DNA from: SPJN01 sp965229935
GTDB lineage: Bacteria > Pseudomonadota > Alphaproteobacteria > SPJN01
DNA length: 64,000 nt
Direction of reading: 5' to 3'
Assembly: GCA_965229935.1 (NCBI GenBank)
Contig: CBDDKB010000002.1
Coordinates: 1,240,001 to 1,304,000 of the forward strand
The position numbers and the translations under genes were made by a program. Shown piece by piece: positions 1-9,549 of the stretch (its first letter is position 1; each line of letters starts with the position of its first letter). The notes under the pieces were generated by a model that ran no database searches, was not told the DNA's origin, and saw nothing but the letters and a program-made list of their open reading frames with translations.

Positions 1-181
1 TGATGTTCTGTGATCGCTTTTGCGCGGTCACCACAACTTCATCAAGCTGACGCGGCTTTTGCCTTATTTCAGCAGTTGCCTCAACAGTAGAATCCGGCTC
101 AGCATTCGCATCTTCTTGCGCGAATACAGATCCAGACAGCAGCGCTGCCGACAAGGCCGCGCTGACCAAAATCTTTTTCAT
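1..181 (-). CDS. TonB-dependent receptor, N-terminal fragment
   Basis: Only the first 60 codons lie in the window; the gene runs off the left edge. The reading starts at an ATG ending at 181, preceded by GGGGGC as ribosome binding site. Residues 1-21 form a Sec signal peptide (KK start, Ala/Leu-rich core, cleavage after VFA). Residues 46-56 read LDEVVVTAQKR, the typical TonB-box and plug-start motif of outer-membrane TonB receptors. It lies 23 bp downstream of the Coq4-family gene on the same strand and is probably co-transcribed with it, so it may share the TetR operator at 1006-1023. The substrate cannot be inferred. Confidence 0.8.
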   Translation of the reverse strand, partial: MKKILVSAALSAALLSGSVFAQEDANAEPDSTVEATAEIRQKPRQLDEVVVTAQKRSQNI

Positions 182-204
182 CAATCTGCCCCCAATTGAA
201 CCGC

Positions 205-933
205 TTATGCTGCCAGCGGCATCATGCCATTCGGATCAATCCCACATTCACGACGGATCGCAGCAAGCGGTTCTGCAAAACGGTCTTCCCAACGATCAAG
301 CTGGATATTTTTGACTGTCCGGCCGTACTGCCACCCTTGGCTGATATTATCCATAATCGGCACAATCGTATCAGGATCCAAAAGCGCCATGCGCGTCGCA
401 ACAACAGACATCCACATTGCGAAATAAGGAAAGCGCAATTGCGCAAGACAGAATGCCTGCAAGGCAATCTCGCCATCAGGGGTCGGCTCATACCCTGTAA
501 TCACATGCATAATATCATGCTGTTGGAACCCACGAATAATTGCATATTGCAGATCCGCTGGCATGCGATCCAGATTCCCTGCCACCTTCATAAAGTCGTG
601 TAGCTGTTTGTAATTTGTCGCTAGATTTTTTTCGAGGCCATTATCGACCAGAAAGTCATGATACCCCTTGCCTAATGACCCGTCAGGCATTGCGCCCAAT
701 TCGTCCAGATCAAGTTGCGGCGCGAAATGACCACTATCAACAAAGGCACGCATTTCAGGGATGGATTGAAAATCAGCCATATATTTTGCAATGGCTTCAT
801 CAGGCGCATATTGCCACCAATCATTGAACAGCAGGTGGACCCCATACTCTTGCGGGTTGTCGAATGTTTGCAAAAGTTTATCTGCAAATTCACGATCGAT
901 TTTCGGCGCAGTTGCCGCTGCTTGCTCTTGCAT
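205..933 (-). CDS. Coq4 family protein (paralogue 1)
   Basis: A 242-residue protein with the Coq4 signature HDxxH-x11-E: His139, Asp140, His143 and Glu155, in HDIMHVITGY...DGE. Coq4 proteins bind a metal and act on C1 of the ubiquinone head group in eukaryotes; whether this bacterial copy does so is unknown. It is the most divergent of three family members here (others at 47934 and 61346). It is divergent from a TetR gene across a 110 bp gap holding an inverted-repeat operator, and lies directly upstream of a TonB receptor. That context suggests an inducible, substrate-specific function rather than housekeeping ubiquinone synthesis (inference). Confidence 0.8.
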   Translation of the reverse strand: MQEQAAATAPKIDREFADKLLQTFDNPQEYGVHLLFNDWWQYAPDEAIAKYMADFQSIPEMRAFVDSGHFAPQLDLDELGAMPDGSLGKGYHDFLVDNGLEKNLATNYKQLHDFMKVAGNLDRMPADLQYAIIRGFQQHDIMHVITGYEPTPDGEIALQAFCLAQLRFPYFAMWMSVVATRMALLDPDTIVPIMDNISQGWQYGRTVKNIQLDRWEDRFAEPLAAIRRECGIDPNGMMPLAA

Positions 934-1005
934 AAGATGCCCCCATAGCGTCTAACTATTAGTCAATTTTGGAAATGGCTTGTTTTTGCCGACCCTATAA
1001 ACAAT

Positions 1006-1023
1006 AATAACGTTATCGTTATT
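1006..1023. promoter_or_regulatory. Putative TetR operator
   Basis: AATAACG-TTAT-CGTTATT is a perfect 7 bp inverted repeat in the gap between the divergent Coq4-family and TetR genes, about 20 bp before the TetR start. The core TAAC-N6-GTTA recurs with identical spacing at 3167-3180 before the GPH transporter, which supports a shared operator. Confidence 0.6.
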
Positions 1024-1043
1024 TAAGAGTCAAGGATTTGATG

Positions 1044-1640
1044 ATGCCAGCCGCATCTCCACAAAAACGCACGAGGATGAGTGCCGCAGACCGCAGGATT
1101 GCCCTATTGGAAGGCGCACGCGAGTTAGTGCAGCAAATCGGCACCGAACGGCTGACGATGGATGGCCTTGCCGCCCATTGCGGTGTGAACAAGGCCCTGC
1201 CCTATACGCACTTCAAAAACAAAGACGATGTCCTGCTTGCCTTGTATGAATTGACAAACGCAGAACTTGACGAGCTTGTGGCTGTCGCAACAGAAGGGCT
1301 TGAGACTTTCGAGGACCGGATTGAGGCCGTTGTGAACACCTGGGTGTCCTATATGAATTCTGGCAGGGATGTTCCTACCCTTCAGCAGGCGCGAACTGCT
1401 GACGGCACACTGGAAAAAATCCGGGAAGAGCGCGTCAATGGCATCATTGAATTCATCGCAACCGAAATAAGATCGGGCCGGAAGATCGGCCCACGTCGTG
1501 CGAAAATAGCAGCCGCCATTTTGGTTGCGGGCACACAAGGGCTTGTCTACATTTATGACAATCCTGACCTCGATAAAAAGCAGCTTGTCGATGCCTATAT
1601 CAAAATGGCCTTCGCATCGATTGACGCGATGACTGACTAA
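1044..1640 (+). CDS. TetR/AcrR family transcriptional regulator
   Basis: About 198 residues. A helix-turn-helix lies near residues 18-62 (ALLEGARELVQQIG, then LTMDGLAAHCGVNKALPYTHF and a KDD stretch), the usual TetR N-terminal domain, followed by an all-helical ligand domain. The ATG at 1044 is 7 bases from AAGGA; ATG 1041 and TTG 1038 are in frame alternatives. It is divergent from the Coq4-family gene and ends head-on against the GPH transporter with no gap (stops at 1640 and 1641). Probably it represses itself, the Coq4/TonB receptor pair and the transporter (inference from shared operators). Confidence 0.88.
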   Translation: MPAASPQKRTRMSAADRRIALLEGARELVQQIGTERLTMDGLAAHCGVNKALPYTHFKNKDDVLLALYELTNAELDELVAVATEGLETFEDRIEAVVNTWVSYMNSGRDVPTLQQARTADGTLEKIREERVNGIIEFIATEIRSGRKIGPRRAKIAAAILVAGTQGLVYIYDNPDLDKKQLVDAYIKMAFASIDAMTD

Positions 1641-3095
1641 TCATTCGGCAGGTTGGGCGGAGGCTTCGCGCCGCTGTAACAATGATTCCTGAATTTCAGC
1701 GTGACGCTTTCTGGTCAGGGTCAGCCTGATATAGAAGAACGCCGCAAGCGCCCCAAACAAGGATGCGCCCGGCCCGACGGCCAATCCCAATCCGGTTAAG
1801 TGCGCGTCCGTTATATCACCAATCTCGGCCCCCGCCGGGAATGAAATAAGATCGACTATAATTCCGGCCGCAAGAATGCCGACGCCGCCTGCCGCCTTAC
1901 CTGAAAATGCAATGCCGCCAAAGAATATCCCCTCTTGCCTGCGGCCTGTCAGATATTCATGCTCATCACACAGGTCAGCAATAAGGGAGCCAGAGGCAAC
2001 ACCCGTCGGCGCACCCACAAAGCCGGTTAACAATCCAAATACCGCCAGCAGCGGTACCAGACCAGCCCCACCATTTTCTGGGAACAGTGATATAAGGCGC
2101 AATACAGGCGGCAAGAACTGCAGCGCCAAAACAATCAGCACACCAACAATGACAATGTTCTTTTTATCGAATTTCTTCGTCAGGTAAGGCGTGAAGGGAA
2201 TTCCAAACGCCGCGCCAATTGCCGCCGTTGACGCAATAAAAGCAATATTATCGCCGGACAGTTGCCAGAAATAGGTGTTCATATGCAGGCCCAGCGTCCT
2301 GTTTGTTCCAAACATAATATAGAACAGACAAATCCCACCGACAGCCAATCTGAAGTTCGGGTTTTTAAGCACATCAAACATCTGCAAAAACAAGTCTTTT
2401 AGCGATACACCAGATTCATGATCGCTGTTCGCTTGCAAGCGCCAAATATCCTTATGCGTCCCGGCGGCGGAGATGAAGATAAAAAAACCGATAAGGACAC
2501 ACAGCGTAATAGCCATTGGCGGATATACAGATGCGTCCAACTGCAAGGCCTTTTCATCTGCGTTTGACCCCATGAACCCCATGAAAATTATATAGACGGT
2601 CGCGAGGCCACCTAACGCACCAAAGACACTGCGCCATGCGACCAGGCTGGTCCGCTCAACATAGTCGCTGGACAGCTCTGCTCCCTGTGCCATATGGGGC
2701 ACGTAATAAAGCGTCATCGCAATTCGCGACAACACTGCGAATCCGCAAAGCCAGGCAAACAGGCCCCATTGTTCCAATCCTGCTGGCGGCATGAACAACA
2801 ACACAAAAGACAGCATTAAGGGGATGATCGACGCATACATAAAAGGGTGTCTGCGTCCCCACTTTGATTTCAAATTGTCTGAAACAGTACCTGCCAGTGG
2901 GTCCGTGACAGCATCAACCAGTAAAGCAACAAACACCGCCGCCCCAGCAAGAGAACCAGAAAGGCCCAAGACTTGTGTGTAATAGAAGAACAACACAAGT
3001 TCGATTGCACCGTTCATCACGCCTTCGGCAACCTGCCCAACACCATAGGCAGCCTTGGTCCATAGTGGCAGTTTAATGTTTTTTGTTTCCGACAC
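1641..3095 (-). CDS. MFS transporter, GPH (MelB-like) family
   Basis: 484 residues with about 12 hydrophobic segments. The N-terminus (AAYGVGQ, then DAVTDPLAG...SKWGRRHPFM around residues 56-80) is the hallmark of the glycoside-pentoside-hexuronide:cation symporter family, which includes MelB. The loop before TM7 carries an amphipathic SLKDLFLQMFDVLKNPNFR segment typical of this family. The start is GTG, 8 bases from GGGGGC. An operator-like TAAC-N6-GTTA sits 72 bp upstream. Substrate unknown; with the TonB receptor it could form an outer- and inner-membrane uptake route for one compound (inference). Confidence 0.85.
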   Translation of the reverse strand: MSETKNIKLPLWTKAAYGVGQVAEGVMNGAIELVLFFYYTQVLGLSGSLAGAAVFVALLVDAVTDPLAGTVSDNLKSKWGRRHPFMYASIIPLMLSFVLLFMPPAGLEQWGLFAWLCGFAVLSRIAMTLYYVPHMAQGAELSSDYVERTSLVAWRSVFGALGGLATVYIIFMGFMGSNADEKALQLDASVYPPMAITLCVLIGFFIFISAAGTHKDIWRLQANSDHESGVSLKDLFLQMFDVLKNPNFRLAVGGICLFYIMFGTNRTLGLHMNTYFWQLSGDNIAFIASTAAIGAAFGIPFTPYLTKKFDKKNIVIVGVLIVLALQFLPPVLRLISLFPENGGAGLVPLLAVFGLLTGFVGAPTGVASGSLIADLCDEHEYLTGRRQEGIFFGGIAFSGKAAGGVGILAAGIIVDLISFPAGAEIGDITDAHLTGLGLAVGPGASLFGALAAFFYIRLTLTRKRHAEIQESLLQRREASAQPAE

Positions 3096-3164
3096 GAATT
3101 ACGCCCCCACGTCCTTCATCCATAGAAAGCAGTGGATACAAAGGCGATTGCACAATGTCAATTA

Positions 3165-3181
3165 AATAACGATATAGTTAA
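3165..3181. promoter_or_regulatory. Second copy of the TetR-like operator, before the GPH transporter
   Basis: AATAACGATATAGTTAA contains TAAC-N6-GTTA with the same spacing as the site at 1006-1023 and shares the stretch AATAACGATA with the complement of that site. It lies about 70 bp upstream of the transporter start, a suitable place for repression. Confidence 0.5.
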
Positions 3182-3386
3182 TTAATGAGCGGTTGGAAGA
3201 GCGCTTGCGGTGAAATTCAGTGGCAACTTGGCTCTAAATCACCTGTCAGACGCGAACTGCTTTACCCGACCAACGAACCTTTGAACGCCCCTACAGCGCT
3301 TTGATAAGCCAGCCCGGTCAGCAGGCATTTTCGGCATATTGGCGGCTACATGAGCTACAACAAATGCTAAATATTCGGGAAGAAAA

Positions 3387-3462
<76 letters not shown>

Positions 3463-3609
3463 GCACCACCCTTTCGGGAGGCTTCAACTAACACTGATTT
3501 TTCGTCGAAGCAATGGCAATCTATCAATCTGCCAATTGACAAAGCGCCGCGACCCTTAAAAACAATATGAGGCAGAAAAGGCGAATGATCTTTCGCCATC
3601 TGAACCCCC

Positions 3610-4797
3610 CTAAAGGATCACCCCTTCGTTCCGACTAAGCTCGACATCCCGGTGGACATGGGCATTCATCAACAGACCCAGCCCCAACAGGACGGTCATC
3701 ATCGCTGTCCCCCCATATGAGACAAGGGGTAAAGGCACCCCCACCACCGGCATCAATCCAATGACCATCGCAATGTTAACAAGCACATATAGAAAGAACA
3801 TCGTATTCAGGCCAGCGGCCATCAGCCGACCAAAATGGTTTTTTACACCGCTTGCCATCAGCCACCCCAAACCGATCATCAGCACATAGATCAGCACCAA
3901 GCCACTCGCCCCGAACAGCCCGAATTCTTCTGCCAATACTGTGAAAATAAAGTCGGTTTGGCTTTCGGGCAAAAATGACAAATGACTTTGCGTCCCCTCC
4001 ATCAAGCCGCGCCCCCAGGTTCCGCCTGATCCAAGTGCGATTTTTGACTGGGTAATGTGATAGCCAGCCCCCAAAGGATCGCGCGATGGATCAAGGAATG
4101 TCATCACACGCGCCTTTTGATAGTCATGCAATTGTGTCCATGCAAATGGCATAACGGCGGCGGCACCAAGCGCACCAATGACGAAAAGACGTATCGGCAC
4201 GCCCGCCAAAAAACCAACCGTCAAGGCGCCCATTGCAATCAATAAAGCTGTCCCTAGATCAGGTTGGTTCAGCACCAGCAATACAGGCATAGCAATAAGT
4301 AATGCTGGTATAATCAGGCTTTTCAGCGTCACCCCTTCGCGGGAGGGGAGCGAATGAAAGTAGCGTGCAAGGGCAAGAATGATGGCAATTTTCATCAGCT
4401 CGCTTGGTTGCAAAGAAAATCCACCGATGTCCAGCCAGCGCTGTGCCCCCATGCCAACACGGCCAAAAAATTCAACCCCCACAAGCAGCACAAGCGTCCC
4501 CGCATAGGCAGGATAGGCCAGCTTCATAATAAAGCGAATATCGATCAGGGCGACGCAGATGGCGACAAACAAACCGACCGCAAATCGTTTCATTTGCGGC
4601 ACAGCATAGGGCGCAAGGTCACCATCCGCTGCAGAATAAAGCAATAAGAAGCCTATCGCCGCAACGGCGCAGATCAACCCAATATAAAGAAAACTCAACC
4701 GCCAGAATTTGGCAAAAAAGCCCCCTGCCCGTTGAACTGAAGGGAGGCCCCCATCCTCCCAGGCGAGTGACGATAATCTGCGTGATGCGTTGCTCAT
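3610..4797 (-). CDS. mrdB: Rod shape-determining protein RodA (SEDS glycosyltransferase)
   Basis: 395 residues, about ten membrane segments, FtsW/RodA/SpoVE family. Recognisable stretches are WLDIGGFSLQPSELMKI near the middle, the DLGTA loop, and near the end VNIAMVIGLMPVVGVPLPLVSYGG, the conserved SEDS signature. RodA polymerises lipid II into glycan strands with PBP2 in the elongasome. It starts 2 bp after the mrdA stop and is the last gene of the mreB-mreC-mreD-mrdA-mrdB operon. Confidence 0.96.
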   Translation of the reverse strand: MSNASRRLSSLAWEDGGLPSVQRAGGFFAKFWRLSFLYIGLICAVAAIGFLLLYSAADGDLAPYAVPQMKRFAVGLFVAICVALIDIRFIMKLAYPAYAGTLVLLVGVEFFGRVGMGAQRWLDIGGFSLQPSELMKIAIILALARYFHSLPSREGVTLKSLIIPALLIAMPVLLVLNQPDLGTALLIAMGALTVGFLAGVPIRLFVIGALGAAAVMPFAWTQLHDYQKARVMTFLDPSRDPLGAGYHITQSKIALGSGGTWGRGLMEGTQSHLSFLPESQTDFIFTVLAEEFGLFGASGLVLIYVLMIGLGWLMASGVKNHFGRLMAAGLNTMFFLYVLVNIAMVIGLMPVVGVPLPLVSYGGTAMMTVLLGLGLLMNAHVHRDVELSRNEGVIL

Positions 4798-4799
4798 AC

Positions 4800-6659
4800 T
4801 CAGACCTCCTGCTCACGCACAGGGGCACCTTCACGGGAGGGCTGCGCGCCTGAATCCCGCTGCAAGGCTGCGATCAACAAATCCCTAGCAATCGGAGCGG
4901 CGACGGAGGAGCCGGACCCACCATGTTCTACAATCACACTGACGGCATAACGCGGCTTGTCGACAGGGGCATAGCCCACAAACAGCGCATGATCGCGTTG
5001 CGACCAAGGCAATTGGTCATTGCTTAAAACGCCCTGGTCCCGCTCTGCCTGCGTGATGCGCCTGACTTGTGCGGTGCCGGTCTTGCCCGCCATTTCCTGA
5101 TGCTGCCACATCATGCGGTGTTCAAACGCCGTGCCCGCAGGGTGGTTGGTTACGGCGTCCAAACTATCCCGCACCCGGTCGATAATCCATGACTTCACTG
5201 GCAATTCAGGAAAGTCAGGCGTCAGCTCATCTGGGTTAACGACAAGTCTTGGCTTCACCGCACGCAACTCAGTATTGGCAACACGAGCTGTCATCACAGC
5301 AAGCTCCAACGCATTGGCGGTAACGAAGCCCTGCCCAATTCCGGCGATGAAGGTCTCACCAACCTGCCAAGGCTGCCCAAACACAGCCTGTTTCCAGTTC
5401 CGGTCAGGGATCAAACCTTTGGCCTGTTCGGGCAAGCCGATCTCATACAGTTGCCCGAGCCCTAGCCTGCGAGACATGTCCGCAATGCGATCAATGCCGA
5501 CCTCCCGCGCAATCTGATAAAAATAAACATCGCAGGATTCTCGCATTGCCTGTTTGGCATTCATCAACCCATGGCCAAAGCGATGCCAACAGTGAAAGCG
5601 GTGACCACCCATTTCAATATGACCACTGCACATTATTTTGCGTGTGTCGTTGGTAACGCCCGCCTCTAACGCTGCGGCCAGCACAGCGATCTTAAATGTA
5701 GAGCCCGGCGGGTAGCGCCCCTGTACAGCCTTATTCAGCAGTGGCGATCTTGGATCATCAACGAGCTTACGCCAGTCGCGTGTGCTTATACCCGTCGCAA
5801 ACTTGTTCGCGTCAAATCCCGGTGTTGACGTCATTGCCAGCACATCACCATTTGCAACGTCCAACAATACCGCAGCGCCCGTTTCACCTTCAAATCGTGC
5901 CGCTGAAAAATCCTGCAAATCAGCATCAATAGTGAGCACAAGATCCTGCCCGGCCTCGCCCTCCTCACGCTCCAGTTCGCGAATTACGCGGCCAAGCGCG
6001 TTAACCTCAACCTGTCGATTACCAGCCTTGCCGCGCAACTCCTGATCAAACTGCCGTTCGAGCCCACGCCGACCGATTTGGAATCCCGGCATCGATAATA
6101 GTGGATCAGGGTCCCGCTGCTGATCATCCCCCGATGGGTACCCAACATAACCCAATAAATGTGACAGCGATTCACCGCCCAAATAATCACGGCGATAGCC
6201 GGTTTTGCTGTGTACGCCGGGCAAATCCGGGCTGTTGACATTCACCTTGGCAAAGGCCTGCCATTCCATATCATTGATCACGGTAATGGGCGTAAAGGAC
6301 CGATTACGGCTGACATCTTTTATCACCCGTTGGCGCACATCATCACTAATAGGCACCAGACGGGCTAGCTGATCCAAGGTTGCCTCAACCCCATTGGTTT
6401 GTTCGGGTATCAGGATCACCCCATGGGTACGCTGATTACGCGCAAGCTCCCGCCCAAATCTGTCAAGAATTCGCCCCCGAACAGGCGGCAACAGTTCTAG
6501 ATTAATACGATTGTCTTCGGCCAATGTCCGATAAAGATCAGCCTCAACAACCTGCAACTGATAAAGCCGCGCGCCAATTACGCTGAATGCAAGTGCCTGC
6601 ATGCCACCAAACATGATGGCACGGCGCGTAAACTTTCCTGTCAGTTTTTCGTCAGACAT
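4800..6659 (-). CDS. mrdA: Penicillin-binding protein 2 (peptidoglycan transpeptidase)
   Basis: 619 residues: one N-terminal membrane anchor (residues 13-33), a PBP dimerisation domain beginning NRINLELLPPVRGRILDRFG, and a C-terminal transpeptidase domain. The active-site motifs are present: STFK (within PPGSTFKIAVLAAALE), SCD (RESCDVYFYQIARE) and KTG (MAGKTGTAQ). It crosslinks side-wall peptidoglycan as partner of RodA. It follows mreD after 9 bp. Confidence 0.97.
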   Translation of the reverse strand: MSDEKLTGKFTRRAIMFGGMQALAFSVIGARLYQLQVVEADLYRTLAEDNRINLELLPPVRGRILDRFGRELARNQRTHGVILIPEQTNGVEATLDQLARLVPISDDVRQRVIKDVSRNRSFTPITVINDMEWQAFAKVNVNSPDLPGVHSKTGYRRDYLGGESLSHLLGYVGYPSGDDQQRDPDPLLSMPGFQIGRRGLERQFDQELRGKAGNRQVEVNALGRVIRELEREEGEAGQDLVLTIDADLQDFSAARFEGETGAAVLLDVANGDVLAMTSTPGFDANKFATGISTRDWRKLVDDPRSPLLNKAVQGRYPPGSTFKIAVLAAALEAGVTNDTRKIMCSGHIEMGGHRFHCWHRFGHGLMNAKQAMRESCDVYFYQIAREVGIDRIADMSRRLGLGQLYEIGLPEQAKGLIPDRNWKQAVFGQPWQVGETFIAGIGQGFVTANALELAVMTARVANTELRAVKPRLVVNPDELTPDFPELPVKSWIIDRVRDSLDAVTNHPAGTAFEHRMMWQHQEMAGKTGTAQVRRITQAERDQGVLSNDQLPWSQRDHALFVGYAPVDKPRYAVSVIVEHGGSGSSVAAPIARDLLIAALQRDSGAQPSREGAPVREQEV

Positions 6660-6668
6660 GGCAGCAGC

Positions 6669-7205
6669 TTACCTTGCAGTTTGTGTCGGCACCAATAGCC
6701 GCAATACAAGCATCAATGCCATTCCCATCAACGGGTAGAGTAAGATTGTCCAAATCAGGGAAACAATCATCGGCAAAATCGGCACAAAAGCCAAACTCCA
6801 CAGGCTGGCGATGACCCACGACAAGGTGGTCACAGTAGCCGCCGCAATCACAAAGCCGCCAAACCAGAACAAGCCAGACAAAGGCACAATCAACTGCGAC
6901 ATGCGCCCAACGATAAGGATCGCAATAAGATAGGCAAAACTTGACATGCCAAGGGGCGCCCCTGACAGCGCATCAAGCAAAAAGCCAACCAAAAACACGG
7001 CTGATGGGCGCATCAGATCGGCCCGCATCATGCGCCAAAAATAGATCGCCATAAAAGCAAGATCAGGTACCGCCCCGGTCATAGCATTACTGCCGCTCAA
7101 TACCGGCCAAGGCAAAGCAGCAATCAAACCCGCAAATAAAACCGTCACAATCGGTGCGGCATTGCGCAAAGATAGAAGCAGCCAATCAAAAGATAGCGCG
7201 TTCAT
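6669..7205 (-). CDS. mreD: Rod shape-determining protein MreD
   Basis: 178 residues with about five hydrophobic segments and the MreD-like stretch PDLAFMAIYFWRMMRADLMRPSAVFLVG, with LLDALSGAPLG, a conserved loop of the family. It is an inner-membrane component of the elongasome linking MreC with RodA/PBP2. Its start overlaps the mreC stop by 4 bp (ATGA), which indicates translational coupling. Confidence 0.93.
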   Translation of the reverse strand: MNALSFDWLLLSLRNAAPIVTVLFAGLIAALPWPVLSGSNAMTGAVPDLAFMAIYFWRMMRADLMRPSAVFLVGFLLDALSGAPLGMSSFAYLIAILIVGRMSQLIVPLSGLFWFGGFVIAAATVTTLSWVIASLWSLAFVPILPMIVSLIWTILLYPLMGMALMLVLRLLVPTQTAR

Positions 7206-8260
7206 TGATCTGTGCCGATTGACCTAAGCTTGGGGCGACTATGGTGCTGTTGTTCGATGGTCAGTTGTTCTTGTTCATCCATCAAAATATCAACTGGGAT
7301 TTCACCTTGCAGCGGCTTGGCTCCGCCTTCAGAAACGGCTTCGGGCATGGCAACCCCACGGGGCAAACCCTGTTCAACGCTAACCGTTAGGTTTAGTGGC
7401 AAGCTTAAAACCCGCACATAATCAAGCCGGGTTGTATCCACATGGGGGCGAATAAAGACCGTTCCATCCTCGTCAATCGCTGCGACAATACCTACAGGTA
7501 ATCCCGCTGGCATCAACCCGCCATCGCCTGACGTCACCACACGCTCACCCACCTGTGGAGCTGCGCTTTCAGGCAAATAGCTGATCTTTAAAAGCGCACC
7601 GTTTGACCCCGACGCAAGCCCCTTTACCCTATCATCAGCCAATCGCACCGGAATGCGGGAGTTAATATCTGTTACCAACAGGACCCGCGCGCCATCCGAC
7701 GCCGTTCCGTCTATGCGGCCTACGAGCCCCATATGATTCAGAACCGCCTGCCCTTTTTCCAGCCCATCACGGCTACCTGCATTGATCAACACGGCCCGCA
7801 CAAAGGGCGTAGACGTGTCAGCGACGACGCGCGCAGAACGCACACCGGTCGGCAAGTCATCCGCCATAGACAGTAGCTCGCGCATCAAGCGATTTTCATC
7901 TGAAAGACCTGTTGCAACGCCTTCCCAGCCACGCAAACGCTCAAGCTCTGCCTTCAGTTTTTTATTTTCTTCATAGACGTTGGTGATTGAGGTGATTGAC
8001 GCGCCAATATCATCTATGGCCGCCAAAGGTTCCTGCATAATCGACAGGATCGGCGTCGCAATTTCTGCGACTGTGCGGCGGCTCATCTCAACAAGGAAGC
8101 TATCTGCCCGCCCGAATAATAACAGTGCCGCTGACAGCGCAATAAACCCAAGCAAGGCATAACGATCGTAAAAGGCACGAAAAGGCACAGTCCGGCTGCG
8201 CCCGACCGGCTTTAGGCCGATTGGGCGTTGCTCGCCTTTTTTTTCGTCATATCGCCCCAT
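7202..8260 (-). CDS. mreC: Rod shape-determining protein MreC
   Basis: 352 residues: an N-terminal cytoplasmic tail, a single membrane helix near residues 32-48, a coiled coil around residues 90-115 (YEENKKLKAELERLRG) and a beta-rich periplasmic domain with VLNHMGLVGRIDG and VTSGDGGLMPAGLPVG, both typical of MreC. The C-terminus is extended and polar. It scaffolds PBP2 and MreB. It lies 38 bp downstream of mreB. Confidence 0.95.
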   Translation of the reverse strand: MGRYDEKKGEQRPIGLKPVGRSRTVPFRAFYDRYALLGFIALSAALLLFGRADSFLVEMSRRTVAEIATPILSIMQEPLAAIDDIGASITSITNVYEENKKLKAELERLRGWEGVATGLSDENRLMRELLSMADDLPTGVRSARVVADTSTPFVRAVLINAGSRDGLEKGQAVLNHMGLVGRIDGTASDGARVLLVTDINSRIPVRLADDRVKGLASGSNGALLKISYLPESAAPQVGERVVTSGDGGLMPAGLPVGIVAAIDEDGTVFIRPHVDTTRLDYVRVLSLPLNLTVSVEQGLPRGVAMPEAVSEGGAKPLQGEIPVDILMDEQEQLTIEQQHHSRPKLRSIGTDQ

Positions 8261-8298
8261 GCAAATACACCTGTTTGGGCGTCAAAAATGCCTATAAA

Positions 8299-9339
8299 TC
8301 AATGCTCTGCCGACAAAACGTGTCGCATAGCCTTAAGCTCTTCCAACGCCCGGCCCGTACCAAGGGCAACACAAGACAATGGTTCTTCGGCTACTGACAC
8401 TGGCAGGCCTGTCGCTTCACGCAAAATCTGATCCATATTGTTCAAAAGCGCACCGCCACCTGTCAAGACAATGCCCTTATCGACGATATCAGCTGCCAAT
8501 TCCGGCGGGGTTTGTTCTAGGGCAACTTTCACCGCCTCTACAATCGCGTTCACAGGCTCGTTCAAGCTTTCCGCGATCTGGCGTTCCGTGATGGTCAGCT
8601 CCTTCGGCACACCATTCATCAAGTCGCGACCCTTGATCTGGATTGTCCGGCCATCGCCATCTTCCGGTGTCATGGCAGAGCCGACCTCATGCTTGATCCG
8701 TTCGGCACTCGCCTCACCAATCAGCAGATTATTGGTACGGCGGATATAGGCTATAATCGCATCATTCATTTTGTCGCCACCGACACGAACGGACCGTGAA
8801 TAAACAATGCCGCCAAGCGATAGGACCGCAACCTCGGTCGTGCCACCGCCGATATCAACGATCATAGAACCTGTTGGTTCGGTCACGGGCAAACCCGCGC
8901 CGATTGCGGCAGCCATTGGTTCCTCAATCAACCAGGCACGGCGTGCCCCTGCGCTCAAGGCTGATTGACGAATGGCACGACGCTCAACAGGGGTAGAGCC
9001 TGACGGCACGCAAATCACAACCTGCGGGTTGGCGAAAGTCCGGCGATTATGCACTTTGCGGATAAAGTGCTTGATCATTTCTTCGGCAATTTCAAAATCG
9101 GCAATCACACCATCTGACATAGGCCGAATAGCGTGAATATTACCAGGGGTACGGCCCAGCATCTGCTTGGCTTCTTGTCCAACAGACAGAACCTGCTTGC
9201 GCCCATCTTTTTCGATAATTGCGACAACTGAAGGCTCATTCAGGACAATGCCCCGGCCCCTGACATAGACCAGTGTGTTTGCGGTGCCCAAATCAATGGC
9301 CATATCGGCCGACAACATGCCCAAAAGGTCGGATAACAT
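8299..9339 (-). CDS. mreB: Actin-like cell-shape protein MreB
   Basis: 346 residues from the ATG at 9339 (MLSDLLGMLSADMAIDLG), the usual MreB N-terminus with a membrane-binding amphipathic helix; an in-frame TTG at 9357 has no ribosome binding site, while GGAG precedes the ATG by 12 bases. The actin-fold nucleotide motifs are DLGTANTLVYV (phosphate 1), DIGGGTTEVAVLSLGG (phosphate 2) and GIVLTGGGALLNNM (adenosine). It forms filaments that orient side-wall synthesis. First gene of the cell-shape operon. Confidence 0.97.
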   Translation of the reverse strand: MLSDLLGMLSADMAIDLGTANTLVYVRGRGIVLNEPSVVAIIEKDGRKQVLSVGQEAKQMLGRTPGNIHAIRPMSDGVIADFEIAEEMIKHFIRKVHNRRTFANPQVVICVPSGSTPVERRAIRQSALSAGARRAWLIEEPMAAAIGAGLPVTEPTGSMIVDIGGGTTEVAVLSLGGIVYSRSVRVGGDKMNDAIIAYIRRTNNLLIGEASAERIKHEVGSAMTPEDGDGRTIQIKGRDLMNGVPKELTITERQIAESLNEPVNAIVEAVKVALEQTPPELAADIVDKGIVLTGGGALLNNMDQILREATGLPVSVAEEPLSCVALGTGRALEELKAMRHVLSAEH

Positions 9340-9481
9340 AAGTGCGTATCGCTCCAACGACTACGGATCGCGCCGGAAAACCGTCACACGATCCTTTGAA
9401 TCAATTAAGGTTGTTTAAGCGGAAAATGGCCCGAAAAACAAAGAAAATCGCTACAGATTCGAAGAAATCATCAGATTCGGA

Positions 9482-9530
9482 CAAAAATAAGGAGCCGACG
9501 CCCCTCCCGCAGGAAAAGACGTCGGCTCCT
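9482..9530 (-). terminator. Rho-independent terminator of leuA
   Basis: AGGAGCCGACG (9490-9500) pairs perfectly with CGTCGGCTCCT (9520-9530), an 11 bp stem with a 19-base loop; on the minus strand it is followed by TTATTTTTGT. It begins 20 bp after the leuA stop. Confidence 0.9.
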
Positions 9531-9549
9531 CATCAATATCTGTGCTTAC

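Noticed and set aside
3610..9339. Unusual gene content in the cell-shape operon
   Set aside because: Order mreB-mreC-mreD-mrdA-mrdB, sizes and motifs are all as expected.
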